From contig CM074767.1 of the NCBI GenBank assembly GCA_037355855.1, forward strand, positions 1,612,001 to 1,676,000: a stretch of 64,000 nt of DNA. Direction: 5' to 3'. A program made the position numbers and the translations under genes. Of this stretch, positions 1 to 11,689 are shown piece after piece; the first letter of the stretch is position 1, and every line of letters starts with the position of its first letter. Source of the stretch: Pseudo-nitzschia pungens. Lineage: Eukaryota > Bacillariophyta > Bacillariophyceae > Bacillariales > Bacillariaceae. The notes under the pieces are model-generated. The model saw only the letters and a list, made by a program, of their open reading frames with translations, searched no databases and had not been told where the DNA came from.

Positions 1-194
1 CTAGCTTTGAAGACGGTACGCGAAGCAACATCTCGTGCTTCTTTCTCCCTATCCCTACGTGTATTCCTTTTCCATGAATCGGGATGAGGAGGCGTTTCCG
101 CCGATGGTGCCGATAATGGTGATACATCCTTCTCCTTTTTCTTCAATTTAGGATATAGATCACCTACATGAAATTCTGGGGTTGTAATCACCAT
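1..194 (-). CDS. Partial hypothetical ORF at left edge
   Basis: An ATG at 194 (minus strand) opens a frame that stays open for 64 codons and runs off the window, so the C-terminus is missing. The peptide is very polar: a Lys-rich stretch, a Pro/Ser segment, then an Arg/Glu/Lys-rich stretch. I recognise no domain. It lies about 270 bp downstream of the decayed transposase on the same strand and could be a further part of that element or the start of an unrelated gene. The gap 195-464 shows nothing else. Confidence 0.3.
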   Translation of the reverse strand, partial: MVITTPEFHVGDLYPKLKKKEKDVSPLSAPSAETPPHPDSWKRNTRRDREKEARDVASRTVFKA

Positions 195-464
195 GATAAT
201 ATTTTTCGAATTATGTTATGGAAGTCAGAAGTAATCATCAAAGAAGAAAGTGATACTAATGATAACGTAACATACAGTCATTCGTAACGAAATATTTGCT
301 GACATCACCCGGTGTTTTTTCGAGAATCCACTCATCTTTTGGAATCTAGAAGACTATCTAAATCAATCACGATTAAAAACATATTATGTCAATTAAAATC
401 TGTTTTTTTATTTTTATTGAAGATAAAATTAAGAAAAATGTCATAAAGAGAACAGATGACTAAT

Positions 465-3400
465 TTACATAAGGGGTCCCAAACTACTAGATGAAAAGGT
501 ATGGAAGTCATTTTCAAGAACATCAACGGACTTTGAATTTCGATCATCAACAGACTTTGAATTTCGTTCATCAGCAGTGCCATTTTGTTCTTGATCTGTG
601 ATAATGGATGGAAACCACCCCTGTTTAACACGACAAGTTTTGTCTGGGTTTGGCATAGTTAATGTCTCGAGAGAGTGAAAATCATGTCCATCATAATGTT
701 CGTCGTATCCAACCGGTTTCGTTGGCATAACAGGATCTGGCTTGTCTTTCCAAATCTTCCATAAACTTTTCTTCCGTTCGAGGTTTTCAGCCCTATTTGC
801 ACCCTTTATCTTGAGATCACTTAGTTTTGGTCGATTCTTTGGTTCTTCTGCCAACCACTTAAAACGTAACAAAGAATCAAGTTCGGATGACTTCAATTTG
901 ACTTGCTCAGTATTTCCTTTAGCCTGTTTATACTTTTCTTTGATAATGATTCCTTCATCGTAAATTTTCATTTCCGTTTCGAAAATTTTACAGTTCTTAC
1001 GAAACACTACCGCATTTTTCTGTGATTCCTTATCACGACATGCCTTAATAACAATAGCGTGATTCGCCCAAGCAATTCGATCGAGGTACATGTTACCAGT
1101 GGACAGTCTCTTCATTGTATCTAAAATGTTATCTTTTGATTCTCTCCTTTTCTTCATCGCCAGGTGGGCAGCCTCCAAACGTTCGTTCTGTTTTATACAT
1201 CTGAAAAAGAGATCTTGTACAATATCACCATCCCAATTTAGTCCATGAACAACTTCTTGACCTTTTTTTAATACCTCCAATTCTGCCAGAGTGTGACTGA
1301 CATTGTCATCAAACCTTTTCTTTTCTCCATGAACATATTTCCCTTCCGCATCAATCTTAGTTTTCTGTACCGATAGATTAAGCAAACAATTCCTATTCAT
1401 AGGATTCCAACCTGTCTTTGCGCATGCCTTTCTCACTTTGTCTCTGTCCATAAATGAATTTTGAAACGCATGATTCACAATAGGGATAATGTCATGCCGA
1501 CGGATAGCCGGTGTTTCTCCCATTCTTATTTGATCCAAACGAATCTGCTCCTTCTTTTCTCTTGTTTTTTTTTTGAAAAGCTGATTCTGTTCAGCTTGGT
1601 CGGCCACTTGCCAAGACCAAACATAACATTCCAATGGTGATTTGCCTTATAATCTTTATTAAAATTTTTTTTCAGATTGTTTACATATCGAATAACAGTT
1701 GAATGAAGACGTGAAGGATGTCCATCAACCAGTATACCAGGAGCGGGAAGGTCGTCACGACGAGGGAACACTTTGAGTTTATCCAAGTAACGGAGAACGG
1801 CCACAAGAATGTATGGGGTAACACCACCACTTTTGGTAGCGAAAACCAATCCAGGGATATGAATTCCATTGAATCGGCATGACAACAAACCGGGGAATCT
1901 TTTACCTGGTCCGGTGTTTTTCAATATCTCGTTATCACTTGGAAGATTTTTAGAGTTACGAATGATATCCTCGTCTCCGTCCCATATAGCTGCCTGATCA
2001 TAACCAAAAAATTCGTTCCAATCCAACACGGACGCTTTCTTGATGATAACAACTGCTATTACGGCCTTGCCACTTAACGTTGTCCAACCTTGAACAGTCC
2101 ATCTTGTGTCTGTTGTAGACGACTCGCGTTCTGAACGGATACCCTTTTCACCAAAAACAATCTCTCCAGTTTTAGCATCCTCAGTAGAACAGTCTCCGGT
2201 ATCACCAGTTTCATCCATAGTCATTATACGATCCGGATGTATCAATTCATGATATACCATTTTTCCATAGGAATCTTTAATGTCAACCTCCACTCCATAC
2301 ATATCCTGCCACTGGGGTTTATCTAAATGACGAGCATAACCGAGAGAAACAAAAAGCTCATACACCATTTCATACATATCATTCAAATTTGAATATGTAG
2401 CCCATGACACTCTGTAATGCTTCGAGTTTTTCACATAGCTCGTTACAATTTCAGGGTAACGGGATCGGAAACCTCTCAACCACCCCCATCCCAATTTTTC
2501 GTTCAACCAACATTTATCGGATTCCTGATAATCAATGATTTTGGAATAAATACGAGACTTACGAAATTCGTACAATTGCTTTTGATACAGGGTGCCTTTT
2601 ATCAAAGTATTCATAACTTGGATACATTGACGCAAAGAAACACTTTGCTTCATCCTTGATGAAAATTTTAGAAGGAGACATAAGATGGGTTCGACATCCG
2701 TGATTGGTGAATTCACTCCGCGGCTGACTTTTACCAAATTGTTACGTCGGATCCTTGATCTAATGGTGTTCTCGGCAATATGAAAATCGTAGAGACCATA
2801 TTCATGCTTCTTGATGTTGATTAACTCCCACAGACTCATATCATTGTCGGGATCAATTGAAAGTAAATTCCAACAAATACACACATCGTCGACAAATTGT
2901 TCACACTTCTTCTGGTATAGACGTTTATTGTTAATTGTAGTACCATTTTTCCTACCAACAACAACACCAACTTTTCTCCCAGCGGTATAATATGGAGAAA
3001 TATCAATTTCTGTAGATTGCTTAGAATCGAAGGATTCGTTGTCAGTATCATAAGGGTGATATCCAGTTTTAATCAAATGCATCTTAGAATCGTTCTTCCG
3101 GAATAGAATAAGTTCTGTCTCACGACAAGTAATTTCTTTTTTGTTGTCATTTTCGATTACTTTTCGTCGTTTACGAAGTGCGTATATCTGGTTTGCTGTG
3201 ATAGACGATCCTGCATTTTGTTCTTGTCGGACAATGTTAGCAAGAGCACCGTACGGTAATTTTCCATCAACCTCAACAGAATCAATCTTGTTCATGATTC
3301 TTTCCAAATCTTCTTCATGGTGACAACGCTGGAGTAAGGTCATACGTTTTGGACCTCGTCTCCCACTTTCGACACAAGATTTATGAATGGATACAGGATG

Positions 3401-3511
3401 CCCCCTTTTGAGAACGGAGTATGGATCAATTTTGTTCAGAGTAGACTTCAAACTCTTGAGTCGATTCTTTGTATGATGTGATAACTTATGGGTTTTTTTT
3501 TTTCCGGACAT
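465..3511 (-). pseudogene. pogo/Tigger-type DDE transposase, frameshifted
   Basis: Two minus-strand frames together form one DDE transposase. The upstream frame (3511 down to 1526; ATG at 3511, 661 codons) has a basic N-terminus, a helix-turn-helix-like region, a W-x-RGF-x-R-x-PE segment typical of pogo-type DNA-binding halves, a first catalytic Asp in MTMDETGD and a second in ILVDGHPSRL. The conserved tail with the likely third Asp (WQVADQAEQN) and the C-terminal NHAF...GWNPMNRN block lies in another frame (about 1613 to 465). The switch is needed near 1613-1616, between the second and third catalytic residues, so the locus cannot make an intact enzyme without a frameshift. No terminal inverted repeat was found by eye. 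Family assignment is from motif recognition. Confidence 0.72.
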
Positions 3512-5137
3512 CACGAAAATACCGGGTGTAGTCGACAAACAAAACAGAAAAATTGAATCAAATAGACGGAATTGTATCGGTGATAGGTAGAAACAAACCT
3601 GGGCGACAGCAGAAATACGTCACCAAAAGAGACTACGACGATGAACAAGAGTGGTTGACTAAGTTTGTCAACGTCAGGAAGTTACGAGTTGAAGATTATA
3701 AAAGTTTTGCAACAACCATGTAATGAACCGGAAAAAGCCGAATGTGATGAAAAAGAATTGAAAGAATTCCGACGTCAAGATGCTGTCACTCGATTGTATG
3801 GTCGCATGTAGAAAATGTACCAGTGTCTACATTAACCATGATGGATCAATTTTTGGCAATTTTTCGAAAAAACCACTAACTACAGGGGGCCAAAGCTATG
3901 GATGTAAGTCACTGATTTCAACAGGAGTTGTTGCAAACAGTCGGTTTATAGTGTTTACGAATAGGTTGTAACTTTCGTTGAGGAGGTTTCCGTTACTGGG
4001 AGGAGGTATTTGGTCAGATAGTGAGGCAACAATCTGTCACTCCGACGTGATTCATTTTAGTTTTTCACGGGTACGAAGTAAGGTCTTAACAATCTTTCGC
4101 TGGATTGATTTTGATCCTGTAAGTGGTACCGGTACAACTGTATAAATAATATAAAAAAGAGGGTAATCTACGTAAAGAAGAACACCGAGAGGATAAGTTA
4201 AGGTTTACCGTTCGTCTAACAGAACCATATCTCAAATCGCATCTAAAATTTCGATCGTGGGCATTCCAACCGTTTAGCCAGCTTTACTGGGCCCTGTAAA
4301 TTCTACGTGCGACTAAAATTTTTTCTCGTACCGTACGGTACGGTAAATCATTCGTATAAAGGCCAGAACTAGGGCGCAAAAGTCTTCTTCAGAATCCTAC
4401 TACTACTAATAAATACGTAGCAATAATAATGAGAGAGTACGAGTACTTTTCAACGGTGGATTTAGAAGGTGGATCTGAATTACTCTGTCTGTACGCCTCA
4501 ACCAAAGAGTCAGGACCCTACACGAACCAAAATTGTATTGATCTCTATCACTCCTTTTTCTGACTTATTCATCAAAAGTAAAATGAAGGATTCCCGAGTG
4601 AGTACTCGTATGTACGGCGAAAGTCTCTCAAACTAGTAATTCGGCTCTCAAGCGAGTGATTAAAAGTATTTTATCGATCTTCAATGCAACTCAGTTGTTC
4701 AAAATTAAAATAATAATGTGAATATTTCGTACACGTATATTATAATATAACTGTTGATATTAATTCAATGGGCTCACGGAAAGTTGGGAGTTGGTAATAG
4801 TGACGGGTCATTTTATCAAAAGCCGTATGCCCCTCAAAAAGATTTCATGTATTATGGTGCAACGCATGTTCGCAAACCATCGTACCTTACTCCTCCCTAG
4901 GGATTGCATTGCATTGGACCTAACCCCTATGGTAAGGTTGGATTACAAAAAGACTCCGTAGTATTCAATCGCGAAGCATACACTTCACTTCGCGAATGCG
5001 AACCCATCATCCAAATTCGAACTGTCTGTATTTCAAACAAGCAAAAGCCACCTGCAGTTTACCGTTGAAATATGAAACGAAAAAGGAAAAGCAGCACCAA
5101 CTCCATCGTTGTGCTTTCCCGCCTTGTTTTAGGACGA
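3512..5137. other. Gene-free stretch
   Basis: AT-rich, with only short ORFs that look like chance. A degenerate coding-like stretch on the plus strand at about 3595-3722 ends in a stop and may be transposon debris. Palindromic GTACGAGTAC-type words occur near 4437-4447. No RNA gene was recognised. Confidence 0.5.
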
Positions 5138-8100
5138 CTAGCCCGAGGTAACCCCGTATTCAATCCACATGGACTCGAGTTCTTCAACTTGGAAAGGTTT
5201 ACCAAGGACACCGTCGGCACCACAGATCTTGAAATGTTCCACGTCTTGTGGCAGGACATTTCCGGTGATTCCAACAATGAAGGAATCGCACCCTTCCATT
5301 CGGATTTGTTGCGTAGCGGTTGGTCCGTCCATGACAGGCATTTGGAAGTCCATCAGAATGGTGTCGTACCGTTTTCCTTCCTTCATTTGTTCCTTCACCC
5401 GTTCGTAGGCCTGCAGACCATCCTCGGCCATGTCGACGTGATGCCCGCGTTTCATCAGGAGGCGCGTGAGGAGCTTGCGGTTCATGGGAGCGTCGTCGAC
5501 CACCAGTATGCGATAGCAAAGGTCGTTCTCGTTCTGTGTGTCCAGCCAGCTGGAGGTAACACGTTCCGTGATGGTCTCGTCGCGAGGAGCAACGGGAATG
5601 TTTTGGAGGAGTGGTTCTTTCGGCTTGCAAAAGAGGGGAAGCTTGCAAAGGAAGGACGATCCCTTGCCGAGACCTTCGGAATCGACCGTCAGTGTTCCGT
5701 TGTGTTGGTCGACAATGCCCTTGGCGATGAATAGTCCCAGGCCGCTTCCTCCTCCTTTTTGGTTCTTGTTTGCGTTGAATTGAACGCCGCTCTCAAAGAC
5801 CGTGGCCAGTTGTTCTTCGGTCATTCCAGGCCCGGTGTCCGTCACTTCGAGTTGGATCCATCCGGTCTGGTGAAGGTCTTCGACTCGCCCATCCTGCAAG
5901 TTGATGCTCGTGGACTCTCCAACCGTGGCTACCATCCATGTCGTCTTCACCGTGATGGACCCCTTAATGGGAGTAAATTTGATGGCATTGGAAATAACGT
6001 TTCGCACTACTTGGGAAAGACGGGCCCTGTCTCCGACAACTACCTGATCTTCGAGAAGCTGGGATTGGATCTGATCAATGTGATCCACTTCCGCTTTCAT
6101 GATGCTGTTCTTGACCTTGCTGGCATGGCTGTTCGTAAGCGGAGTGGTTTCCGCCGCCTTGACTTTTTCTTGGAGGAGCGACAAATTGATGGCTTTGTCT
6201 TGTGCGGGCAAGACAAATTCCTTCGAGATCTCGCTGATGAGGGCCTGGATGGGAATGACGGACAATTCTAGGCTGAGCTGTCTCGATTCGATCTTGTCGT
6301 AGTTCAAAAAGTCGTTGAGAACGTTGGTAGCCGACTGGGCGCTAATGTGAACGTCGCGACTCAGATTCAACCAGGACGTTGCTTCCTCGATGGTAATGGA
6401 AGCGTTCTTGCTTCCATCGTGTTCGGTGGAGCTGAGTTTCGACTGGATTTCTTCCTGCATCAGATTGAGACCCATGCAAACCGAATTGAGGGGGGTTCGG
6501 ACCTCGTGACTGACGTACCGCATAAAGTGGCGCTTGGCTTTCAGCAGCTCGGCCTTGGCACTGAATTCTCTTCGCACCAAGAAGTCGTACGCCAAGAACA
6601 TGAGCACCGTGAAGAACATGACGCAAAGGGCACCAACGGTGGCAAATTTCGGATTCTTGGTTCGGTACATCTCGTAGACCGTATCGCTCGGATAGAGAGT
6701 GATCGTGTACGGAACGGATTGAGGAGCAAAGAGCCCCGGAATGGTGATGTCGCCTTCTTTCTTGGCGTAATCGAATCTCGGATCGTGGTGGTCACCGATT
6801 CCAATGAACGCTACGTTGCCCTTGATGACTTGGTACGAAACCTGTGAGGTAGGAGTCGAAATGACAATGTAGACTCCATCGATGTTCGCAGCGAAGACGT
6901 CGATCATGTTTTCACTCCAGACGATAGCTGTGACCAAAACTCCAACCATCTGCAGGGAGGGAAAGATTGATGGATGCACGGTGATGGTGAGAATTGCATA
7001 TCCATCGCGAGAACCAATGCGAAACTAGGCTACGGTAGTACTCCAAATTCTTCGCCAGCACCGACCGGCAGTTGCAAAGGCTTGCAAACGTCCCCCAAAA
7101 TGCTTTGTTTACAACTACCACTACTCTAACGCACAGCATACACGTACCTCGGTGGTGTTTCCCCCCGGGAAAATAGGCTGCAACATGTTGGCACCGGGTC
7201 CCATTGGCGCCCCCTGTCTCCAGCTGGTCTTGTTGTGGGCAATATCGGTCACCATCGTGCAATCCTTGAGAGAGGGAACGGGAGGGGGCTCCTCCGCTTC
7301 CTCGCCGTCTTGAGGCAGGGTGCTGTACTTGAGCTCGTGCTCGAGAATCAACTCCTTCGTTTCCTCCGCACAGGTCATCATTTTTTCGATCACTCCCCCC
7401 AGCAAAGGAGACGAGTGCAGGTTGAACATGAGCTTTTTCGAGGCCCCGTTGACGTGGTGGAACATAGGAGCAACGATGCGCCGCTCGGAATCCCATTCGG
7501 TGTCTCCGGACACGTCGTGAAAGGGGGCACCGTCCTTCATTGCCCACACACCAACCTGATCGTTGACCTTGATTCCCGTCCCGTTGGGAAACGGCTCTGG
7601 CACCCGGTAGTTCTGGTACCATTCCGCCGCAAAGAATTCGAAGGAGGGAACCTGGGTGGGAGTAAGGATGGGTGCGAAGGCAATGTTGCAGCCCCTGCTA
7701 ACGTCAATAACGTTCGAGGCAATGGCCTCGAAATCGTTCTGGGCAACGTACGGCCATTGGCTGTAGTCGTGTCCGGTAGATCCTGAAACAATAGTAATCA
7801 TAATGATAATAGTAATCATAACAATGACAACATGCAGTCAGTCAGTCAGTCAGTCAGGCAGGCAAGAGTCCACAAGAAAGGAGGAGAATAATGAAAACAG
7901 AAAGACGCATCGGGTCAGAATGTGCACACGTGAATATGGTTTGTTCGATCGTTTGGTTGTTTGATTGATTTGAAACACCTCCAGCCAGTATAGTCCAGAA
8001 CAAACTAGTGCAGTCCTTTCTCACGCACCAATCACGCTCGCCATGGTATCCATTCCAAGCTTCTTCTTCTTTTGATTTTCGCTGATAACCTTGATTGCGT

Positions 8101-8665
8101 TTTCGGCTACCTTTTCAAAGACACAATCCGCCAGGAGCGTCTCATTGTTCGAGAGATGGTTGTAGGTCAGGTATCCAAGGGTGATGGCCACCAGGCACAG
8201 GAGCGTGAAGAAGAGCCAACGACCGTACCAAATGGGCCTCGGGGTGGCCTTGGCATGGGGCGAGTACGTCGAGGTGGAAGATCCTCCCGTGGAATGAGAG
8301 GACCGAGATCGGAGGGAGACAATCCCGGTGAATCCGCTTTTGTTTCCCAGGGTGCTTTGGGTGTTGCCGGAGTTGCGTCGAACAGCCTTTCGCTGTTTGA
8401 GGATGGAGGTTCCCGCGATCTTGTCCCCGCTTGCTCCGTTGACAATGCTGCTGTTGACGCTCTGATCCGAAGAATGCCGGGATCGTTGTGCATCGCCTGG
8501 CGGTCCCACGATGGAGATTTTGTTGGTCTGGTTCGATCCGGAGTTCATCATTCCCTCCTTGCTTGTTGTATTGTTGTTGTGAGAGAAGCCCACCTCGGGG
8601 TCTTCGAAAAAGACCACTCGGTTGGTGCAGCTCCCTTCTTTGTCGCCTTGTCCAAGCTCCGCCAT
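5138..8665 (-). CDS. Hybrid sensor histidine kinase, 3 exons
   Basis: Three minus-strand exons join in frame: 8665-8029 (phase 1, donor GTGCGT), 7782-7148 (donor GTACGT) and 6949-5138, giving about 1027 residues. A Ser-rich cytosolic N-terminus leads to a membrane segment at about 149-168. An extracellular region of about 350 residues follows, possibly CHASE-like (inferred from layout), then a second membrane segment at about 526-547. The kinase core has an H-box with phospho-acceptor His near residue 572 (VSHEVRTPLN), an N-box (VRNVISNAIKF), and G-boxes (DTGPGM, GSGLGLFI). A C-terminal receiver has Asp-Asp (VVDDAPMN), the phospho-acceptor Asp near 958 (LMDFQMPVMDG) and Lys in GKPF. All residues needed for autophosphorylation and phosphotransfer are visible. 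The ligand is unknown. An in-frame GTG lies 12 codons upstream, but the ATG is preferred. Confidence 0.88.
7783..8028 (-). other. Intron 1 of the histidine kinase
   Basis: Donor GTGCGTGAG at 8028 and acceptor TGTTTCAG ending at 7783 restore a phase-1 codon (Gly). The intron carries a GTCA tetranucleotide run at about 7836-7858 and an ATTACTATTATCATT tract before the acceptor. Intron 2 lies at 7147-6950, with donor GTACGT and acceptor CCTGCAG. Confidence 0.8.
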
Positions 8666-9527
8666 GACTATTCCGAAACTATTGTCCCGTGTTTCTTTCA
8701 CCAGTTTTGTTCTGTTGGATTTGCTTGGTGTGATTGAACTGATACGTGTAGAAGTAGTAGTGCCAACTGCAGTTCTTGGTCGTGGATTTCTAATTGAACC
8801 GGTTGCTTGGGCTGCAGAAATACGGTACCAAGTATCGTAATCATCATCATCATACCGGTAAGGTTTACAGTATCTCTTACTTCTTCATGGACAAGCCTAA
8901 GTATTCGACGGATGGCACGTTTCGCCCCTTGTTAAAAAAATAATAATTAAGTTACTTCTTGTTCGGTGGATTTCTAATCAAGCATGTGGCTTAGGATCAA
9001 AGTCCAATCAAATACCGGAATTAATGAACGAAGAACGACACAGAGACATCACAGACATCACAGACATCACAGACTATCTCGGAAAACGTAAATACAGTAC
9101 CATCACCGTACCGGGTATACTGTACTTAAGTAAGACCTTACCCGTAAGACATTCCCTCTGTGACAGAATTATCCACCCCATGAAGTTCGCATCCGCTTTC
9201 TGTAAAGCACATTATTATGACGGTAAGGTTTACTGTAATTTTTATGTCGTATGCTTTCGACAAGAATGGATTAATTGGGCTTTTGAACTTCGTGAGCAGA
9301 GCGTAGATGCTCCAGGCATTCTTCAATGTCACACACAGGCTTTCATTTGGCCGTTCGTAAACTCTAGCAAAACAGTTCCTGGGACAGTGCGTGATATTGG
9401 ATGATTTGTTTCCAGAAAATAATAAATATGTCATTTTAGATATATATGTGTACGTGTACTTATATTCTACCGGCTTTAATTTTTGTGCTCTTGTTGATGG
9501 GAAGAAAAAAGTGTCCCTACTTACGAT
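8666..9527. other. Gene-free stretch upstream of the histidine kinase
   Basis: AT-rich with chance ORFs only. It holds a short ACATCACAG repeat at about 9043-9073 and several GGTAAGGTTTAC-like words (about 8868 and 9221) that recur in other intergenic parts of the window. The kinase promoter should lie at its left end, but no convincing element was seen. Confidence 0.45.
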
Positions 9528-10071
9528 CAGGGGTGATAATAGAAGGGGAGGCGCCTCGATGCACGCACCGGTAAAAAACTCCATTCAAATCAGAAAAAAA
9601 ATTACCTAAGATTACCGGTATGGGTGCACAAATAACAAAAACTGTCCCCATTTTTCTTTTCTATATTTGTTTTTAACTAACAAATACCAAGTAAGGTTAC
9701 TAGTTAAAATACCTTAACTTCAGATAGTAATAACTCCAAAAATCAATCCCAATCTTTATTTCAAATACCTGCATTATGGTTTAAACTCTTTTAAAAACAA
9801 GAATATTCAAAATAAAAATGAGGTTTTGAATGAGTCTAAAATCACCTATTACTGATACAAGGTTGTAGGCCATAATGCAGGTATTTGAAATAAAGATTAG
9901 GATTGATTTTTGATGGAGTTATTACTATCTGAAGTTAAGTTATTTTAACTAGTGTTTGTCAGTTAAAAACAAATATAGAAAAGAAAAATGAGGACAGTTT
10001 TTGTTATTTATGCACGCATAGGTAATTTTTTCCATCACGCAGTGGCGCATCCCCTTCTATTATCACCCCTG
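9528..10071. mobile_element. hAT-like MITE with long inverted repeats (copy 1)
   Basis: The 544-bp element starts CAGGGGTGATAATAGAAGGG and ends in its complement. Inverted arms of roughly 205-255 bp (9528-9783 and 9867-10071) are separated by about 84 bp. It is flanked by an imperfect 8-bp duplication, CTTACGAT at 9520-9527 and CTTACAAT at 10072-10079. CAGGG...CCCTG ends with 8-bp duplications are the known signature of the hAT superfamily. It has no coding capacity, so it must depend on a transposase elsewhere. A related copy lies at 31495-32227. Confidence 0.85.
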
Positions 10072-10827
10072 CTTACAATAGCGGCACATATGAGTACTAT
10101 TGACAGGAACATGGGACAGTGAAAGGTAATACTTCGTACTATGGATCAAACAATGTTACTTTAAATGTGCATACAAGTACAGCACTGTATCGGTAGGTAC
10201 CAGTACGGTTTACACATTAAGGCTTACTGTATCGACAATCCAGCAGTAACATTATTTTTTTAACCTTAGGTGTGCTTGTTGCGTTGTAAGTTGACAAGCA
10301 AAGAACAAGTGGAGGAATCCCCCTTTTCATCGTCACAATCATGCCAAGGTTGTCGCTTGTGGTCTGAAACTTGTTGTTCATTAGTAGTATTTTACAAAAG
10401 CAGTATTTATTTCATCAGAGGACCGTCCCCGGGGCCTCTTGATTTGTGTAGCATTACTACTAGTAGTACTACTAAGGTATACTTCAACCATTAGTAAAAA
10501 ATTAATACTGGTACTGCAGCAATACTATGAAGTTCAGCAAGTATCATTCCCAATCAATCGAAATACTATTAGGAGTAAAAAATGATACAGGTTCCTTTAC
10601 TTTGAAAAAAGTCTCAAAGCTGGACAACCTTCTTGTTCCTGCTGTTGCTGTAATCTGAGGTAAGTGTGAGGGTCAATTCTGATTGCTCCATGATCCCATA
10701 CCGGTACTTGACTTCCCATGAAAACTACAGACAAAAAATGTTTGATTGAAATTACTCCCCACTGGGTGTTCAAATCACTCCTGTTACGATGACGAGAAAT
10801 TATGCTTTCAACAGAGAGAATAGTAAG
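10072..10827. other. Gene-free stretch between MITE and solo LTR
   Basis: AT-rich, with CTTAC/GTAAG words and simple ACTACTAGTAGTACT repeats near 10455-10475. No ORF here looks real. Confidence 0.4.
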
Positions 10828-10990
10828 TGCCATACCCTAGGTCTATTAGTGGTGATTATAATAGTAGTGATGTTTGGTCTAGGGTATTGCTATTGCTGCT
10901 TCCAACAGTCTCCTAGAATCGGCTATAAGGAGACTCGCTAATCGCATTCCAATCACGAGTGGATTCGTGACTGTATTGCGGTGCACGCCA
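10828..10990 (-). repeat. Solo LTR, diverged relative of the gypsy LTR
   Basis: The 163-bp sequence begins TGCCATACCC and ends GTGCACGCCA, giving TG...CA termini, and is flanked by a perfect 5-bp duplication GTAAG (10823-10827 and 10991-10995). It shares both ends and the central ATAATAGTAGTGAT block with the 191-bp LTRs at 55227 and 60428, but is shorter and diverged. The orientation matches the minus-strand element. No internal sequence is attached, so it is a solo LTR left by LTR-LTR recombination. Confidence 0.85.
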
Positions 10991-11689
10991 GTAAGGATAG
11001 AGATCAGTGTTTCTCTCGAGAAAAAACATGCACCATAACCTTACGGTAATCTAAAGGCTACCGGTAACCTTACGTTCGGTATCAAGTTAGCTTGAAACTT
11101 TCGAAGGTTCAAAGGCTTTGCTTCCGTGGTCTTTCAATCTGTCAAAAAATAAACTCAGATCTGGATTCTGTGGTTTTGGTAGGTTTCTTTTCGTCTAAAG
11201 GGCCAGAGGTTTGTAATAATATAAGCGTATTGAATAAGCCTTACCGTACGGCAGTTGTCCCTTTGTTTTACGGTCAAGGCACGAAGGAAAATGAGTTTTT
11301 GTCCGTTTCTTGTAAAATACTGTAGATAGGAGGACATTAATAGTGTCTCCTAAAAATCGAAATCTTATCACCTAAAAATTTCCAAATTATGGTACGGTAA
11401 CTTAACTTACTACACGTAAACATGTACGAAGTACGAAGTATTTATTTTGAATTTTGAGCATTCATAAACGTGTCGAAAACCAGGAAACAGGGTCCTACGA
11501 TAATGTCCCTCTTTTGAAAAATAATGATGTTGTCTGTCGCCTGGAGCTTAGATATTATCCAACGCCTATTACGAGCAACATATCACCAGCGGTAAAACTT
11601 TATAGTGTTGATGAAACAACATAAGTTGCGAAGGCAACAAGTGAGAAGGAGAAGAAGAAGGAAACGGTGGAGTCTCAACCTCTGTTGCG
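10991..11689. other. Gene-free stretch upstream of the chromodomain gene
   Basis: Contains repeated CCTTACGG/ACCGGTAACCTTACG words at 11037-11073 and tandem GTACGAAGTACGAAGTA at about 11429. It should hold the promoter of the gene starting at 11690, but no specific element can be called. Confidence 0.4.

Noticed and set aside
5072..7786. Plus-strand frames of 120-220 codons opposite the histidine kinase
   Set aside because: They overlap exons with clear kinase motifs and have no family resemblance.
9138..9584. 148-codon minus-strand frame
   Set aside because: It runs into the terminal inverted repeat of the MITE and has no recognisable domain.
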